The notes under the pieces are model-generated. The model was not told the origin of the DNA and did no database searches. It was given only the letters and a program-made list of their open reading frames with translations. Shown in pieces: positions 7,623 through 15,824 of a stretch of DNA of 64,000 bases; the first letter of the stretch is position 1, and each line of letters begins with the position of its first letter. This DNA is from Rhodospirillales bacterium (lineage in GTDB: Bacteria; Pseudomonadota; Alphaproteobacteria; Micavibrionales; Micavibrionaceae): assembly GCA_020638365.1 (NCBI GenBank), contig JACKIQ010000003.1, positions 186,001 through 250,000 of the forward strand, read 5' to 3'. A program made the position numbers and the translations under genes.

Positions 7623-9398
7623 ATGGATTCTCTCGCTTCGAAATTAACAACCCTTACGGAACAGGCGTTTTCGGCGCTGGGCCTGCCTGTCGAGCATGCG
7701 CGGGTGGCTGTGTCCGGGCAGGCGGAGAGTGCGCAGTTCCAGTGTAACGGCGCGATGCCGAGCGCCAAGGCGGCCAAGAAAAACCCGCGCCAGATCGCCG
7801 AAGAAGTGATTGCCAAGCTGCAGGAACTGGATTCCGAAGGTGTTTTCGCCTCTCTGTCTGTCGGCGGGCCGGGCTTTATCAATATGGTGGTGAAGCCGTC
7901 TTTTGCGGAGGCTTATTTGCGCGATCTGCTCGCAGATGCGGGGCAGGGCGTGCCTGTGCTTTCTTCGGGTGAGACCGTCATGCTGGATTATGGCGGGCCG
8001 AATGTGGCCAAGGCTATGCATGTCGGGCATTTGCGTTCGTCCATCATCGGGGATGCGTTGCGCCGGATGATGTTGGCGACAGGTTACAAGGCGATTGGAG
8101 ATGTGCATCTAGGTGACTGGGGCACGCCGATGGGACAGATTATTTCCGAGCTTGAGTTGCGCCATCCGGATTGGGTGTATTTCGATGCGCGTTTTTCGGG
8201 GGCTTATCCGAAGGACTCACCCGTTTCCATGGCTGATCTGGAAGAGATTTACCCGCTGGCTTCAAAAGCCTGTAAGGAAGATGAAGCACGGGCGGACAAA
8301 GCACGGCAGGCTACGGCAGATTTACAGAATGGGCGTGCGGGCTACCGTGCTCTTTGGCATCATTTCGTCTATGTGTCTGTTACAGGCATGAAAAAGAATT
8401 TCGATGCGCTGGGTGTGCATTTCGATCTGTGGAAGGGCGAAGGGTCGGTGCATGAGCTGATTGCGCCGATGGTTGAGAAACTCAAAGCGCAGGGTCTGGC
8501 GCGGGAAGATGACGGGGCGCTGGTTATTGATGTGGCGTTTGAGGGCGATAAGAAAGAAATGCCGCCGCTTATTCTTTATAAGCGTGACGGGGCGGTGATG
8601 TACGGGACGACCGATCTGGCGACTCTGGTTGACCGGATGCAGGAGAACAAGCCCTCTAAAATCATCTATGTGGTGGATCAGCGGCAGGGTCTGCATTTCG
8701 AGCAGGTGTTCCGCGCGGCGCGCAAGGGCGGGATTGTGCCGGAATCCGCTGAACTGACCCATGCCGGCTTCGGGACGATGAACGGGCCGGACGGCAAGCC
8801 TTTTAAAACCCGCGCGGGCGGTGTGATGAAGCTTGAGGATCTAATTGCTATGGGCGTCGAGAAGGCGCGCGAGCGTTTGAAAGAGGCTAAGCTGGCGGAA
8901 GATATGTCGGCTGCTGAAAAGGAGGATATCGCGCACACGGTGGCGATTGCCGCGATCAAGTTTGCCGATCTGCAAAATAACCGTGTCGCGGATTACGTGT
9001 TTGATCTGGACCGGATGACCGCTTTCGAAGGGAAGACCGGGCCTTATCTGCTGTATCAGGCGGTGCGGATCAATTCGCTTTTGAAAAAGGCGGCGGAGCA
9101 GGGCTTCACACCCGGCGAGACGTTTGTTCTGCCTGAAACGGATATTTCTCTGGCGCTTATTCTGGGGGAATTGCCAGATCAAATTGCTCTGGCGCTTAAA
9201 AACTATACGCCGCATGTGCTGTGCGATTACGCGTTCAAGCTGGCGCAGGCTTTCAGCAGTTTTTACGGGAGCTGCCATATTCTCTCGGAGCCGGACGAAG
9301 CCCTTCGGGGCAGCCGGCTGGCCCTGTGCGCCCTGACCGCGCGGCACCTGCGGGTGATCCTGTCGCTGCTGGGCATCGCGATTCCCGAGCGGATGTAA
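7623..9398 (+). CDS. argS: Arginyl-tRNA synthetase
   Basis: 591 residues, a class Ia aminoacyl-tRNA synthetase charging tRNA-Arg. The order of parts matches the family: N-terminal Add-1 tRNA-binding domain (about 1-110), the HIGH motif as HVGHLRSSIIGDALR (about 138), the catalytic Rossmann fold with VVDQRQGLHFEQVF, the degenerate second signature KPFKTRAGGVMKL that replaces KMSKS in many ArgRS, and the C-terminal DALR anticodon-binding domain (YLLYQAVRINSLL to HLRVILSLLGI). The length is normal. GCAGGGTT precedes the ATG. It appears to be monocistronic. Confidence 0.97.
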   Translation: MDSLASKLTTLTEQAFSALGLPVEHARVAVSGQAESAQFQCNGAMPSAKAAKKNPRQIAEEVIAKLQELDSEGVFASLSVGGPGFINMVVKPSFAEAYLRDLLADAGQGVPVLSSGETVMLDYGGPNVAKAMHVGHLRSSIIGDALRRMMLATGYKAIGDVHLGDWGTPMGQIISELELRHPDWVYFDARFSGAYPKDSPVSMADLEEIYPLASKACKEDEARADKARQATADLQNGRAGYRALWHHFVYVSVTGMKKNFDALGVHFDLWKGEGSVHELIAPMVEKLKAQGLAREDDGALVIDVAFEGDKKEMPPLILYKRDGAVMYGTTDLATLVDRMQENKPSKIIYVVDQRQGLHFEQVFRAARKGGIVPESAELTHAGFGTMNGPDGKPFKTRAGGVMKLEDLIAMGVEKARERLKEAKLAEDMSAAEKEDIAHTVAIAAIKFADLQNNRVADYVFDLDRMTAFEGKTGPYLLYQAVRINSLLKKAAEQGFTPGETFVLPETDISLALILGELPDQIALALKNYTPHVLCDYAFKLAQAFSSFYGSCHILSEPDEALRGSRLALCALTARHLRVILSLLGIAIPERM

Positions 9399-9497
9399 AA
9401 AACTGTTCTTCCTTTTCAATAGCATAGTGTTTTGCAAGCGAAATTTTATCCACAGGGCGATTGATCGGTGATTTTTTTCTGGCTATAGTCGGCCACC

Positions 9498-10397
9498 ATG
9501 CTCGGATTACAGCACGTCAGAATAACGCCTTCGATGCTCAAGCTTGCCTGCTCGGTCGACGAGTTCAAGGGCGCGTGGACGGCGCTTGAAAACCATACAA
9601 CCTCACTGCAAATTCTCGGCGATGTTTCCAGTTTTGGCCGAAACCTGAAGGAAATCGCCGGATTGTGGCAGAGCCAGATGATCGACGAGGACATGGTGTG
9701 CAAGCTGCACGCGGCCTTTACGGGAGGCAAGGGTGTCAGCAAATACCGCGAAGTTGCGCATAGTCTTAATATCCGTAATGGAAGCGCGGTTATCGGTTCT
9801 CTGGATACCGCGACGCCGGAGGAAGTCCGTGCGCTGATGCCACGACTTGTGAAGTGGGTGGGCGAGGCGCTTGAGAAGGGCGATATTCATCCGCTGTTCG
9901 TTATCGCGATCTTTACAGCCGTGTTTTTGCAACTCTGCCCATTCGAGCGGGGAAACCAGAAACTGGCGCGGGTCCTGATTATTCTGCTCTTGCTAAAGAG
10001 CGGGTATCTTTATGCGCCCTACAGTCTTCTGGATCCCGCATTTACGGAGCGGGCAGGGGAATATTTCAACGCTCTCAAGCATACGCAGGATACGCTGGCT
10101 TCTGGACGTGTCGACTGGGATGTGTGGATCGGGTTTTTTCTGGAAATCCTGTGCGACCAGAAAAATGTCCTGCAGGGGCGTCTGGACAAGGGGCGCCCGG
10201 AGATTGCGAACATGCCTTCCCTGTCGACTAAGGTCCTCAAGCTTTTTGAAAAGCATGAGCGTTTGAGCATGAAGGAGATCGAGCGGCTTACGCGCGGGAA
10301 GCGTTCGACCCTGAAGCTACGGCTCGGGGAACTTGTCAAGGAAGGGTATCTGGTTCGGCATGGCAAGGCCCGCGCAACGTGGTACTCGCGCGTGTAG
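9498..10397 (+). CDS. Fic-fold protein with a degenerate active site and winged-helix C-terminus
   Basis: 299 residues. The middle resembles a Fic domain: helix IHPLFVIAIFTAVFLQL leading to CPFERGNQKLAR at about 147-158. In active Fic AMP-transferases this motif is HPFx(D/E)GN(G/K)RxxR. Here the catalytic His is Cys147, and the following GNGR is GNQK, while Pro, Phe, Glu, the first Gly-Asn and the last Arg remain. The C-terminal 70 residues (LSTKVLKLFEKHERLSMKEIE onward) read as a winged helix-turn-helix, a usual partner of Fic domains. Likely a non-AMPylating regulator. It is tail-to-tail with the dotL-like gene. The fold call rests on motif spacing alone. Confidence 0.65.
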   Translation: MLGLQHVRITPSMLKLACSVDEFKGAWTALENHTTSLQILGDVSSFGRNLKEIAGLWQSQMIDEDMVCKLHAAFTGGKGVSKYREVAHSLNIRNGSAVIGSLDTATPEEVRALMPRLVKWVGEALEKGDIHPLFVIAIFTAVFLQLCPFERGNQKLARVLIILLLLKSGYLYAPYSLLDPAFTERAGEYFNALKHTQDTLASGRVDWDVWIGFFLEILCDQKNVLQGRLDKGRPEIANMPSLSTKVLKLFEKHERLSMKEIERLTRGKRSTLKLRLGELVKEGYLVRHGKARATWYSRV

Positions 10398-10443
10398 GAC
10401 GCGTCTATGCGCTTTTAATTCTCATGACATCCTGATTGTTTTT

Positions 10444-13416
10444 TCAGTGGCCGTCGCCGTTATCGCCGTTCCCGTTTCCATTGCCGTTTCCGAGCAGGGA
10501 TTTGGCGATTTCCTCACCGGCCTTTTTAAGCTCGTCATCTTTTGATTCCGCTGCTTTTTCTTCTTCGGCTTTTTCCGGTTGCGTGCTTGCCGCTGTTTCC
10601 GCAGGCTTGGCCGCACCGAAGATGGCCGGTTTGGCTGCGGTTTTTTCGCCGGAGGATTCGGTTGTCGGGGGCGCAGGAGTTGCAGGCGGCGCTGCTGGCG
10701 GCGTGGCGGGTTTTTCTGCCCCGAAGATGGCGGGCTTGGCCGGTTGTTCGCCGGACGCCGAGGGCTGATCTGACGGTGGTGTGGTCGGTGTAGATGGCGG
10801 AGGTGTCTGGGCCGCTGATGTTTCGGTCGGTGGTGCGGACGGGGTGGCTGGTGTTTCCGCAGGCTTGGCCGCACCGAAGATGGCCGGTTTGGCTGCGGTT
10901 TTTTCGCCGGAGGATTCGGTTGTCGGGGGCGCAGGAGTTGCAGGCGGCGCTGCTGGCGACGCAGCGGGTTTTTCTGCGGGTTTGGCTGCTCCGAAGATGG
11001 CGGGCTTGGCTGCTTGTTCGCCGGATGCCGAGCCCGAAGATTCGGCTGGCGGTGCTGCTGGCGGCGTTGTTGTCGGCGGAGCTGAGGGCGGTGTTTGTGC
11101 CGGGGGTTGTTCAGGTGTCGATGGTGTTTTGCTGAAGAACGACATCGGCGCGGCACCGCTTTTTGCGGTTTCCGTGGTTTTTGCCGCTTCTGCAGGGGCG
11201 CTGGCTCCAACAGTTTCGGATTGTCTGACGATTTCCGCGGGTTTTTTGGCTACAAGCGGAGCGGCCGCAGTCGTTGTTGCGGTGGCAGCCGCAGATTTTT
11301 GCGCGACCTGTCCAACAGGGGAAGACGGCGCTGCTGTTGTCGGAGGAGGTGTGGCCGGACCTTGGGGCCCGCCGCTGCCGCTACCACCACCACCAGCTGC
11401 ACCGCCTCCGGGCGGTCCCTGGTCATCGGTGGCCGGAATTTCATTGTCGATGGCGTGGATGCTGACCAACGCGGCGATTCCGGCGTCGATCGGGCTGACG
11501 TCGGGTTTAAGGCTTTTCTTAAACCCGTCATTCATAGCCGTGATTTCCGCGGGCGTTTCAAGCGCCACGTCTGCACGCTTTGCGGTCCAGCTCTTATTGA
11601 CCATGAGGTCACGCAGCTTTCGGATAGAGGTCGAGTGCTTGACTACTTCCTCATCCGGCGGAGGCAGGATCATGAAGCGCGTAACGCGCATTGCCTTTGC
11701 GTGGCCGGGGTTTGAGTAGAAGATCGCGCAGTCAACAACCGTATCGCCAAAGGTGATAACGGCCTGTCCTTCACGGAAACCACGCAGGCCATCGTAACTG
11801 GCGCGCGGGCGAAGCTGTACGCCTGCCTGTTTGGTGTCGTGGTATGCACCAAATTCGGAGCCGCCCATCATCTGGAAGCCGGAGACCTCGGTGACCATGG
11901 CGGAGCCGACGGTCTTTTCGAAGAAGTCCTTGGTTTCGGTCGGGTCTTCGAGCTTGCCGAAAATCTTGATGTTACAGTTACCGACGATAGAGTTGGCTTC
12001 CTCACGGACCCGTTTTTTCATCGCGGGCAAGTCCTGTCCGGAGAAGACGAGACAGAAACCAAGGGAACGGGCCTGGGCCGCCATAACCGCCATACCCTGC
12101 GCGGTATAGTAACCGACCTCGTCGAAGACGGTCATGAAGGGTGTGGCGGAATGGGTCGGCTTGTTCTCAATAACGGTTTCGCTTGATCCTTCAACGGTCG
12201 AGCCGAGAGTCGAACCCATCATCCCCTTCATCGTGGCGGAGACGATTTTACCGAGGTTTGCGATCTCGTCTCCGGACTTTTCAAGAGCCGGGATCAGAAC
12301 GATCAGGATGCGGCGGTTCAGAACGACGTCGACCATGTCCACGTCGGCGGCCTGCGTATCGAAGATATATCCATAGTCATCGCCCAGAGATTGCAGGGAG
12401 CGGGTGAACTGCATCGCCAAATAACCGTGCTGCTGCGAAGCCGTTTCCGTGTTGTATTGCGGCGTATCGGGGCCGGGCGGTTTGACTTTACCGTTATCGT
12501 CATACGCGTCACCGATGAACCCCGGAAGCGTGTCAAGGTATCCTCTCAGACCTGCGCGGATCGTATTGGGAACGGCTTCGTCGCGCGAAAGCTTGATTAC
12601 GTTCGACAGAGTCAGATAATCCCGGATTGTCCGGACGGAGAGGGGGATATCCTGATTGTCCCGTTTCCACGTCAGGGCCGGCATAATGGAACTGATGAGG
12701 GAGACGGCACGCTCTTTCCACATCGCGTTGTCGCCCTCTGATTCAGGCATCAAGCTTACAAGCATGTTAACGAGGTAAGACGCCGAGCCGCTGGAGAACG
12801 GGTTCATGGTATTGGACGGGGCGCGTACGTCCGCATTTCCGGTCATGTAGTTTAGGACCAAAAGATCATCATCCCGCCCGAACCGGCGGACAAGGGAGGA
12901 CAGAGAGGACCAGAGGTCGGTATCGGCTTTACCGTCAACGTACACGAAGCCCGATCCCCATGTCAGGGCGTTGGTCACCATGGATTTCAGACCTTCAGTT
13001 TTACCGGCTCCTGTCGTTCCGAGATAAAGGATGTGGGTCCGTGCGTCCGAGTTCGTAAACCACACTTCCTCATTTGTCTTCTCAACGTTACCGAGGTACA
13101 GAATCCCTTCGGCCTTGCCGGGTTTTCCGTCCCGGCCGTTATTCATATCCTTGTGCTTAGAGCCTTTGGGCAGTTTAAACGCGAGGGTTTTGTCGCGGGC
13201 GCGAAGCCAGAGCCAGTATAAAAACGCGATTGCCAGAATCAAATCAGCAAAGGTCAGCGCCCAGTCGTTAATGTAGACCGCCATCGCGGTCAGAAGAAAG
13301 ATCGAAGTCGAATAAGAGGGATTGGAAAAGCCATCGGCCAAGCGCGTGGTCAGCGGGCGAACGTCCCGCAGTATCGCCTCGTGCTTATGTTCATATTTTC
13401 TCTGGTCAATGGCCAT
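10444..13416 (-). CDS. dotL: DotL/IcmO-like type IV coupling ATPase with a long repetitive tail
   Basis: 990 residues, longer than Legionella DotL (about 780). Two membrane segments lie at 35-70. The VirD4/FtsK-type ATPase has Walker A GTTGAGKT (133-140) and Walker B FMTVFDE (427-433), followed by the DotL/TrbC-type region ending near 615 (FMILPPPDEEVVKH). DotL recruits effectors for type IVB secretion. From about 665 the chain becomes Gly-, Pro- and Ala-rich low-complexity sequence containing KPAIFGA four times (804, 843, 894, 929), then an acidic-lysine helix and a GNGNGNGNGDNGDGH end. In Legionella the corresponding tail docks IcmSW and LvgA adaptors. Third gene of the dotM-X-dotL operon. 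An IncI-type conjugative TrbC role is the main alternative. Confidence 0.82.
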   Translation of the reverse strand: MAIDQRKYEHKHEAILRDVRPLTTRLADGFSNPSYSTSIFLLTAMAVYINDWALTFADLILAIAFLYWLWLRARDKTLAFKLPKGSKHKDMNNGRDGKPGKAEGILYLGNVEKTNEEVWFTNSDARTHILYLGTTGAGKTEGLKSMVTNALTWGSGFVYVDGKADTDLWSSLSSLVRRFGRDDDLLVLNYMTGNADVRAPSNTMNPFSSGSASYLVNMLVSLMPESEGDNAMWKERAVSLISSIMPALTWKRDNQDIPLSVRTIRDYLTLSNVIKLSRDEAVPNTIRAGLRGYLDTLPGFIGDAYDDNGKVKPPGPDTPQYNTETASQQHGYLAMQFTRSLQSLGDDYGYIFDTQAADVDMVDVVLNRRILIVLIPALEKSGDEIANLGKIVSATMKGMMGSTLGSTVEGSSETVIENKPTHSATPFMTVFDEVGYYTAQGMAVMAAQARSLGFCLVFSGQDLPAMKKRVREEANSIVGNCNIKIFGKLEDPTETKDFFEKTVGSAMVTEVSGFQMMGGSEFGAYHDTKQAGVQLRPRASYDGLRGFREGQAVITFGDTVVDCAIFYSNPGHAKAMRVTRFMILPPPDEEVVKHSTSIRKLRDLMVNKSWTAKRADVALETPAEITAMNDGFKKSLKPDVSPIDAGIAALVSIHAIDNEIPATDDQGPPGGGAAGGGGSGSGGPQGPATPPPTTAAPSSPVGQVAQKSAAATATTTAAAPLVAKKPAEIVRQSETVGASAPAEAAKTTETAKSGAAPMSFFSKTPSTPEQPPAQTPPSAPPTTTPPAAPPAESSGSASGEQAAKPAIFGAAKPAEKPAASPAAPPATPAPPTTESSGEKTAAKPAIFGAAKPAETPATPSAPPTETSAAQTPPPSTPTTPPSDQPSASGEQPAKPAIFGAEKPATPPAAPPATPAPPTTESSGEKTAAKPAIFGAAKPAETAASTQPEKAEEEKAAESKDDELKKAGEEIAKSLLGNGNGNGNGDNGDGH
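10594..10700. repeat. 107-bp direct repeat, copy 1, in the dotL tail
   Basis: This stretch is base-for-base identical to 10852-10958, 258 bases away. It lies in frame in the dotL-like gene and encodes the PPATPAPPTTESSGEKTAAKP to AIFGAAKPAET region. Identity at third codon positions points to a recent duplication or gene conversion rather than selection on the protein alone. Confidence 0.95.
10852..10958. repeat. 107-bp direct repeat, copy 2, in the dotL tail
   Basis: Second copy of the unit at 10594-10700. The offset of 258 is a multiple of three, so recombination between copies would delete or add 86 codons without breaking the reading frame. This makes tail length potentially variable between strains. 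Confidence 0.95.
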
Positions 13417-13444
13417 TTATAGCGCCTGCTTCCTTTCTTTGCCC

Positions 13445-14023
13445 TTACTGCCGCCTGCTCAGGAAGTCATCGGCCGAGACCGGGACGCCTGTATCTGAAG
13501 GGGGAGCGCTGCTGCCTGAAGTCGAGCGCATTTTTTCTATTGAATTCTTGGCTTTTGGAATAGAGTAGGCCCAAGCAGAAATCAGTATCAGTATTAAAAG
13601 AACTGCCAGAACGGCGCTTGCCTTGCTGCTGTTTTCCTCTCCGGGTTTTACAGCGCCAGATGCCGAAAAACGCGCATTTTGCGCATTCTGTTGTTCAGCT
13701 GCCGCCGCGGTCGCGCCGGGACGGATTTTTCCGTGGGCATTTTCAAGCGCCTTCGAGGCTACCATGAGCGCCTGCACAGCACTGGATTTATCCTCATAAG
13801 AGGCGACATTCACAGTTTCCCCTTTCTGGGTTTTGAGGGCGAGCATAAACTTTCCGGTTTTTGTATCTTCACGAACTTCCAGCGCTGATGACCGCGCCTG
13901 TTCAAGATCCATCTGCCAGACAACCGGCGTGGCGGCATCGGGCAAAGAAAGAATAAGCTTCCCGTCCACGACAGATGCGCTGGATGTGACCGATGAGGTG
14001 TCTATTTTTACCGTTGCTTTCAT
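13445..14023 (-). CDS. Unrecognised single-TM protein between dotM and dotL
   Basis: 192 residues. The N-terminal 100 residues look like a small beta-rich cytosolic domain (VVDGKLILSLPDA, VVWQMDLEQAR, KFMLALKTQKGETVNVASY). An Ala/Gln-rich linker follows, then one membrane helix at about 136-153 (AVLAVLLILILISAWAY), and a Ser/Pro-rich end finishing SADDFLSRRQ. I do not recognise it. In Legionella dotM (icmP) and dotL (icmO) are neighbours in this order; here this gene sits between them with 86- and 28-base gaps on the same strand. It may be an extra subunit of the coupling complex, which is inference from position only. Confidence 0.7.
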   Translation of the reverse strand: MKATVKIDTSSVTSSASVVDGKLILSLPDAATPVVWQMDLEQARSSALEVREDTKTGKFMLALKTQKGETVNVASYEDKSSAVQALMVASKALENAHGKIRPGATAAAAEQQNAQNARFSASGAVKPGEENSSKASAVLAVLLILILISAWAYSIPKAKNSIEKMRSTSGSSAPPSDTGVPVSADDFLSRRQ

Positions 14024-14079
14024 TTTAACCTTTTCAAGCTTTAAGCTGCTGACTTGTTGTTAGAGAAACTTTTTCCTAG

Positions 14080-14098
14080 CTTAGAATCATGTTCTAAG
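14080..14098. other. Perfect 7-bp hairpin between dotM and the next gene
   Basis: CTTAGAA, five loop bases, then TTCTAAG. It lies in the 86-base gap of the minus-strand operon. No T-run follows on either strand, so it is not a standard terminator. It could be an mRNA stability or processing element, or a palindromic protein site. Confidence 0.35.
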
Positions 14099-14109
14099 AG
14101 TACACGCAG

Positions 14110-15333
14110 TTACACAGCTTTTTTCACACCTTTTTTCTTGGATTTACTGTAATCCAGAGCCGGAATAGGCCTTGCCCGGTCTGAAGCCATATATTCAATG
14201 ATAGTTGAAACAGAATCTCCGACCTTGGGAACGGGGATCGGTCTCTGGGTCAGCCTTTCCGCCTTGAAATGGGCCATGGCCCCCAAAGCTTCTATATGGA
14301 AAGATTGACGTCCCATGTTGTTCAGGGGGTACCATAGCGTACGGTCATGTGCGCGGAGCCAGAGGAACTGCGACGGTGAAAGAACACCACCTTCAGAGCG
14401 CGCAAAAGCCAAGCCTTTCATCAGTGCGGTTGTTTCAAAAGCATGCTGGTTGACTTGCGCAAGCGTTTTTCCTCCCAAATCCTTGTCCTTGAGAATGCTT
14501 GTCGCCTGTCTAAAGAGCTTTCTATCTTTTTTCAGTTCCAGCCCATTCTTGAATGACCAGCACTTGGCCAAGCGTCCCAGCATTTCATCTGCTTCGTTAC
14601 GTTTTCTGGCCGCTTTCAGGCAAAACGCCGCCAACAGGACCTGCTTGTAATCTTCAAGAGCAGTCGGACCTTTCCAACGTGGCCCAAGTTGTTTAATGAA
14701 GGCTTCCTCAACTTCCTCCTCGTCGATTTTTCCGTCCGGAATGGATATCTGATTATAGGCGAGCCATTCTTCCGGTCCCAAAGCTTCCGCAAAGAGCGGG
14801 AGGTCCGCAGGAACAGGGGAACCGGGGGGACGTGTCGGCTGGGTCGAGGGGTTAAACTTTACGAAAGGCGATGTCACCGGGAAGATCGAGGCTTGTTTTT
14901 CAATCAGTCCTTCAAGGTTAAAGCGGCGTCTGTATTGCGTGCGCGGTCCCAGAAACATGCACCAGATGGCCGCGCCGAAAAGGAGTGTACAGATCGGCAT
15001 TTTCCAAGGCTGCATGGCCATAGCGTTGAAGACTGCGAGGTGATTGAAATTCAACTTTTGTTTTGGAAGGTCAAGAACCCTAGGAGCCGTTTTATCGAAG
15101 AGGTTATGAAACGACCTTTGATTGCCGCTGATTGATATAGTGTGGTCTTCGGGCATAAACCAAGATATGAGGTATGTTTCGTAATATCGTATCCAGATAA
15201 CCATCTGACGGACTTCGGATTGGAAGAAGTACCAGAAAATCCAGATCAGCACCGCAAAGATGACGAGCATAATGCCCCATCCAATAGCACTGTCATGGAG
15301 GTTATCGCTTGATTGTTGACCGCCGGCTGCCAC
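14110..15333 (-). CDS. dotM: DotM/IcmP-like type IVB coupling-complex protein
   Basis: 407 residues (Legionella DotM about 380). There are two N-terminal membrane helices (about 18-37 and 112-128), then a cytosolic domain. The match to DotM is clearest in the C-terminal half: VLSPSQFLWLRAHDRTLWYPL, NNMGRQSFHIEALGAMAHF and KAERLTQRPIPVPKVG, which parallel the well conserved DotM region with its Arg-rich surface. DotM binds glutamate-rich secretion signals and anchors DotL at the inner membrane. First gene of the minus-strand operon with the single-TM protein and the DotL-like ATPase. Conjugative TrbA-like relatives are the alternative. No other dot/icm genes are in the window. Confidence 0.8.
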   Translation of the reverse strand: MAAGGQQSSDNLHDSAIGWGIMLVIFAVLIWIFWYFFQSEVRQMVIWIRYYETYLISWFMPEDHTISISGNQRSFHNLFDKTAPRVLDLPKQKLNFNHLAVFNAMAMQPWKMPICTLLFGAAIWCMFLGPRTQYRRRFNLEGLIEKQASIFPVTSPFVKFNPSTQPTRPPGSPVPADLPLFAEALGPEEWLAYNQISIPDGKIDEEEVEEAFIKQLGPRWKGPTALEDYKQVLLAAFCLKAARKRNEADEMLGRLAKCWSFKNGLELKKDRKLFRQATSILKDKDLGGKTLAQVNQHAFETTALMKGLAFARSEGGVLSPSQFLWLRAHDRTLWYPLNNMGRQSFHIEALGAMAHFKAERLTQRPIPVPKVGDSVSTIIEYMASDRARPIPALDYSKSKKKGVKKAV

Positions 15334-15574
15334 TGATTAAACCCAACCTTAATTATGTCTTACGCTTGCACTTTGTGTAAAATAACAGAAAAAAATAGAA
15401 AAAACCAATAGGTTCAGGCAAAAAAAGCGCTGTGTCCGGTTGTCTGCTCCACTTCCACGCTATCAGCCCAGAGCGGGATATTTAAAAGAGCTTGATTGCC
15501 GTCCCCTGATTTTGTTACATCATAGCCGCGCAAGGCTTAAAAATTTGTTATTTGCCTTGCGTACAGTCTTTATA

Positions 15575-15649
15575 GCCGGAATAGCACAACGGTAGTGCAG
15601 TCGATTTGTAATCGAAAGGCTGGGGGTTCAAATCCCTCTTCCGGCACCA
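15575..15649 (+). tRNA. tRNA-Thr (anticodon TGT)
   Basis: 75 bases fold as a complete cloverleaf. The acceptor GCCGGAA pairs perfectly with TTCCGGC. The D arm is GCAC/GTGC, the anticodon arm GTCGA/TCGAA (one G-A mismatch at the outer pair) with loop TTTGTAA, and the T arm GGGGG/CCCTC with loop TTCAAAT. The anticodon is TGT, reading ACA. CCA is encoded. The flanks (15334-15574 and 15650-15824) hold no gene I can support. Confidence 0.95.
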
Positions 15650-15824
15650 TTTCCCTGTATTAAGAATTCCCGAAGACATGGTTTTTCCTCATTATCATGC
15701 TTGATTATTGTACTCAAACGGCGGGCTGGGATGGTTTTTCGGAAAACAAAAATCTTGTCCACTTTCCTTCGTTTCTGTAAATTGGGAGTTTGCTTAAAAA
15801 CAGATAAGAACAGGGTTATTTTTT

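Noticed and set aside
9498..10397. Active Fic AMP-transferase
   Set aside because: The catalytic His is replaced by Cys and the GNGR part by GNQK.
10594..10958. Repeats as a CRISPR array or mobile element
   Set aside because: Two copies only, coding and in frame, no spacers or inverted ends.
10781..11719. 312-codon plus-strand frame opposite the dotL tail
   Set aside because: Its Ala/Gly-rich composition is only the reverse of the Pro/Ala repeats in dotL.
15545..15574. Promoter before the tRNA-Thr gene (TTGTTA, then TTTATA)
   Set aside because: The supposed -10 box touches the first tRNA base and leaves no room for a start site.
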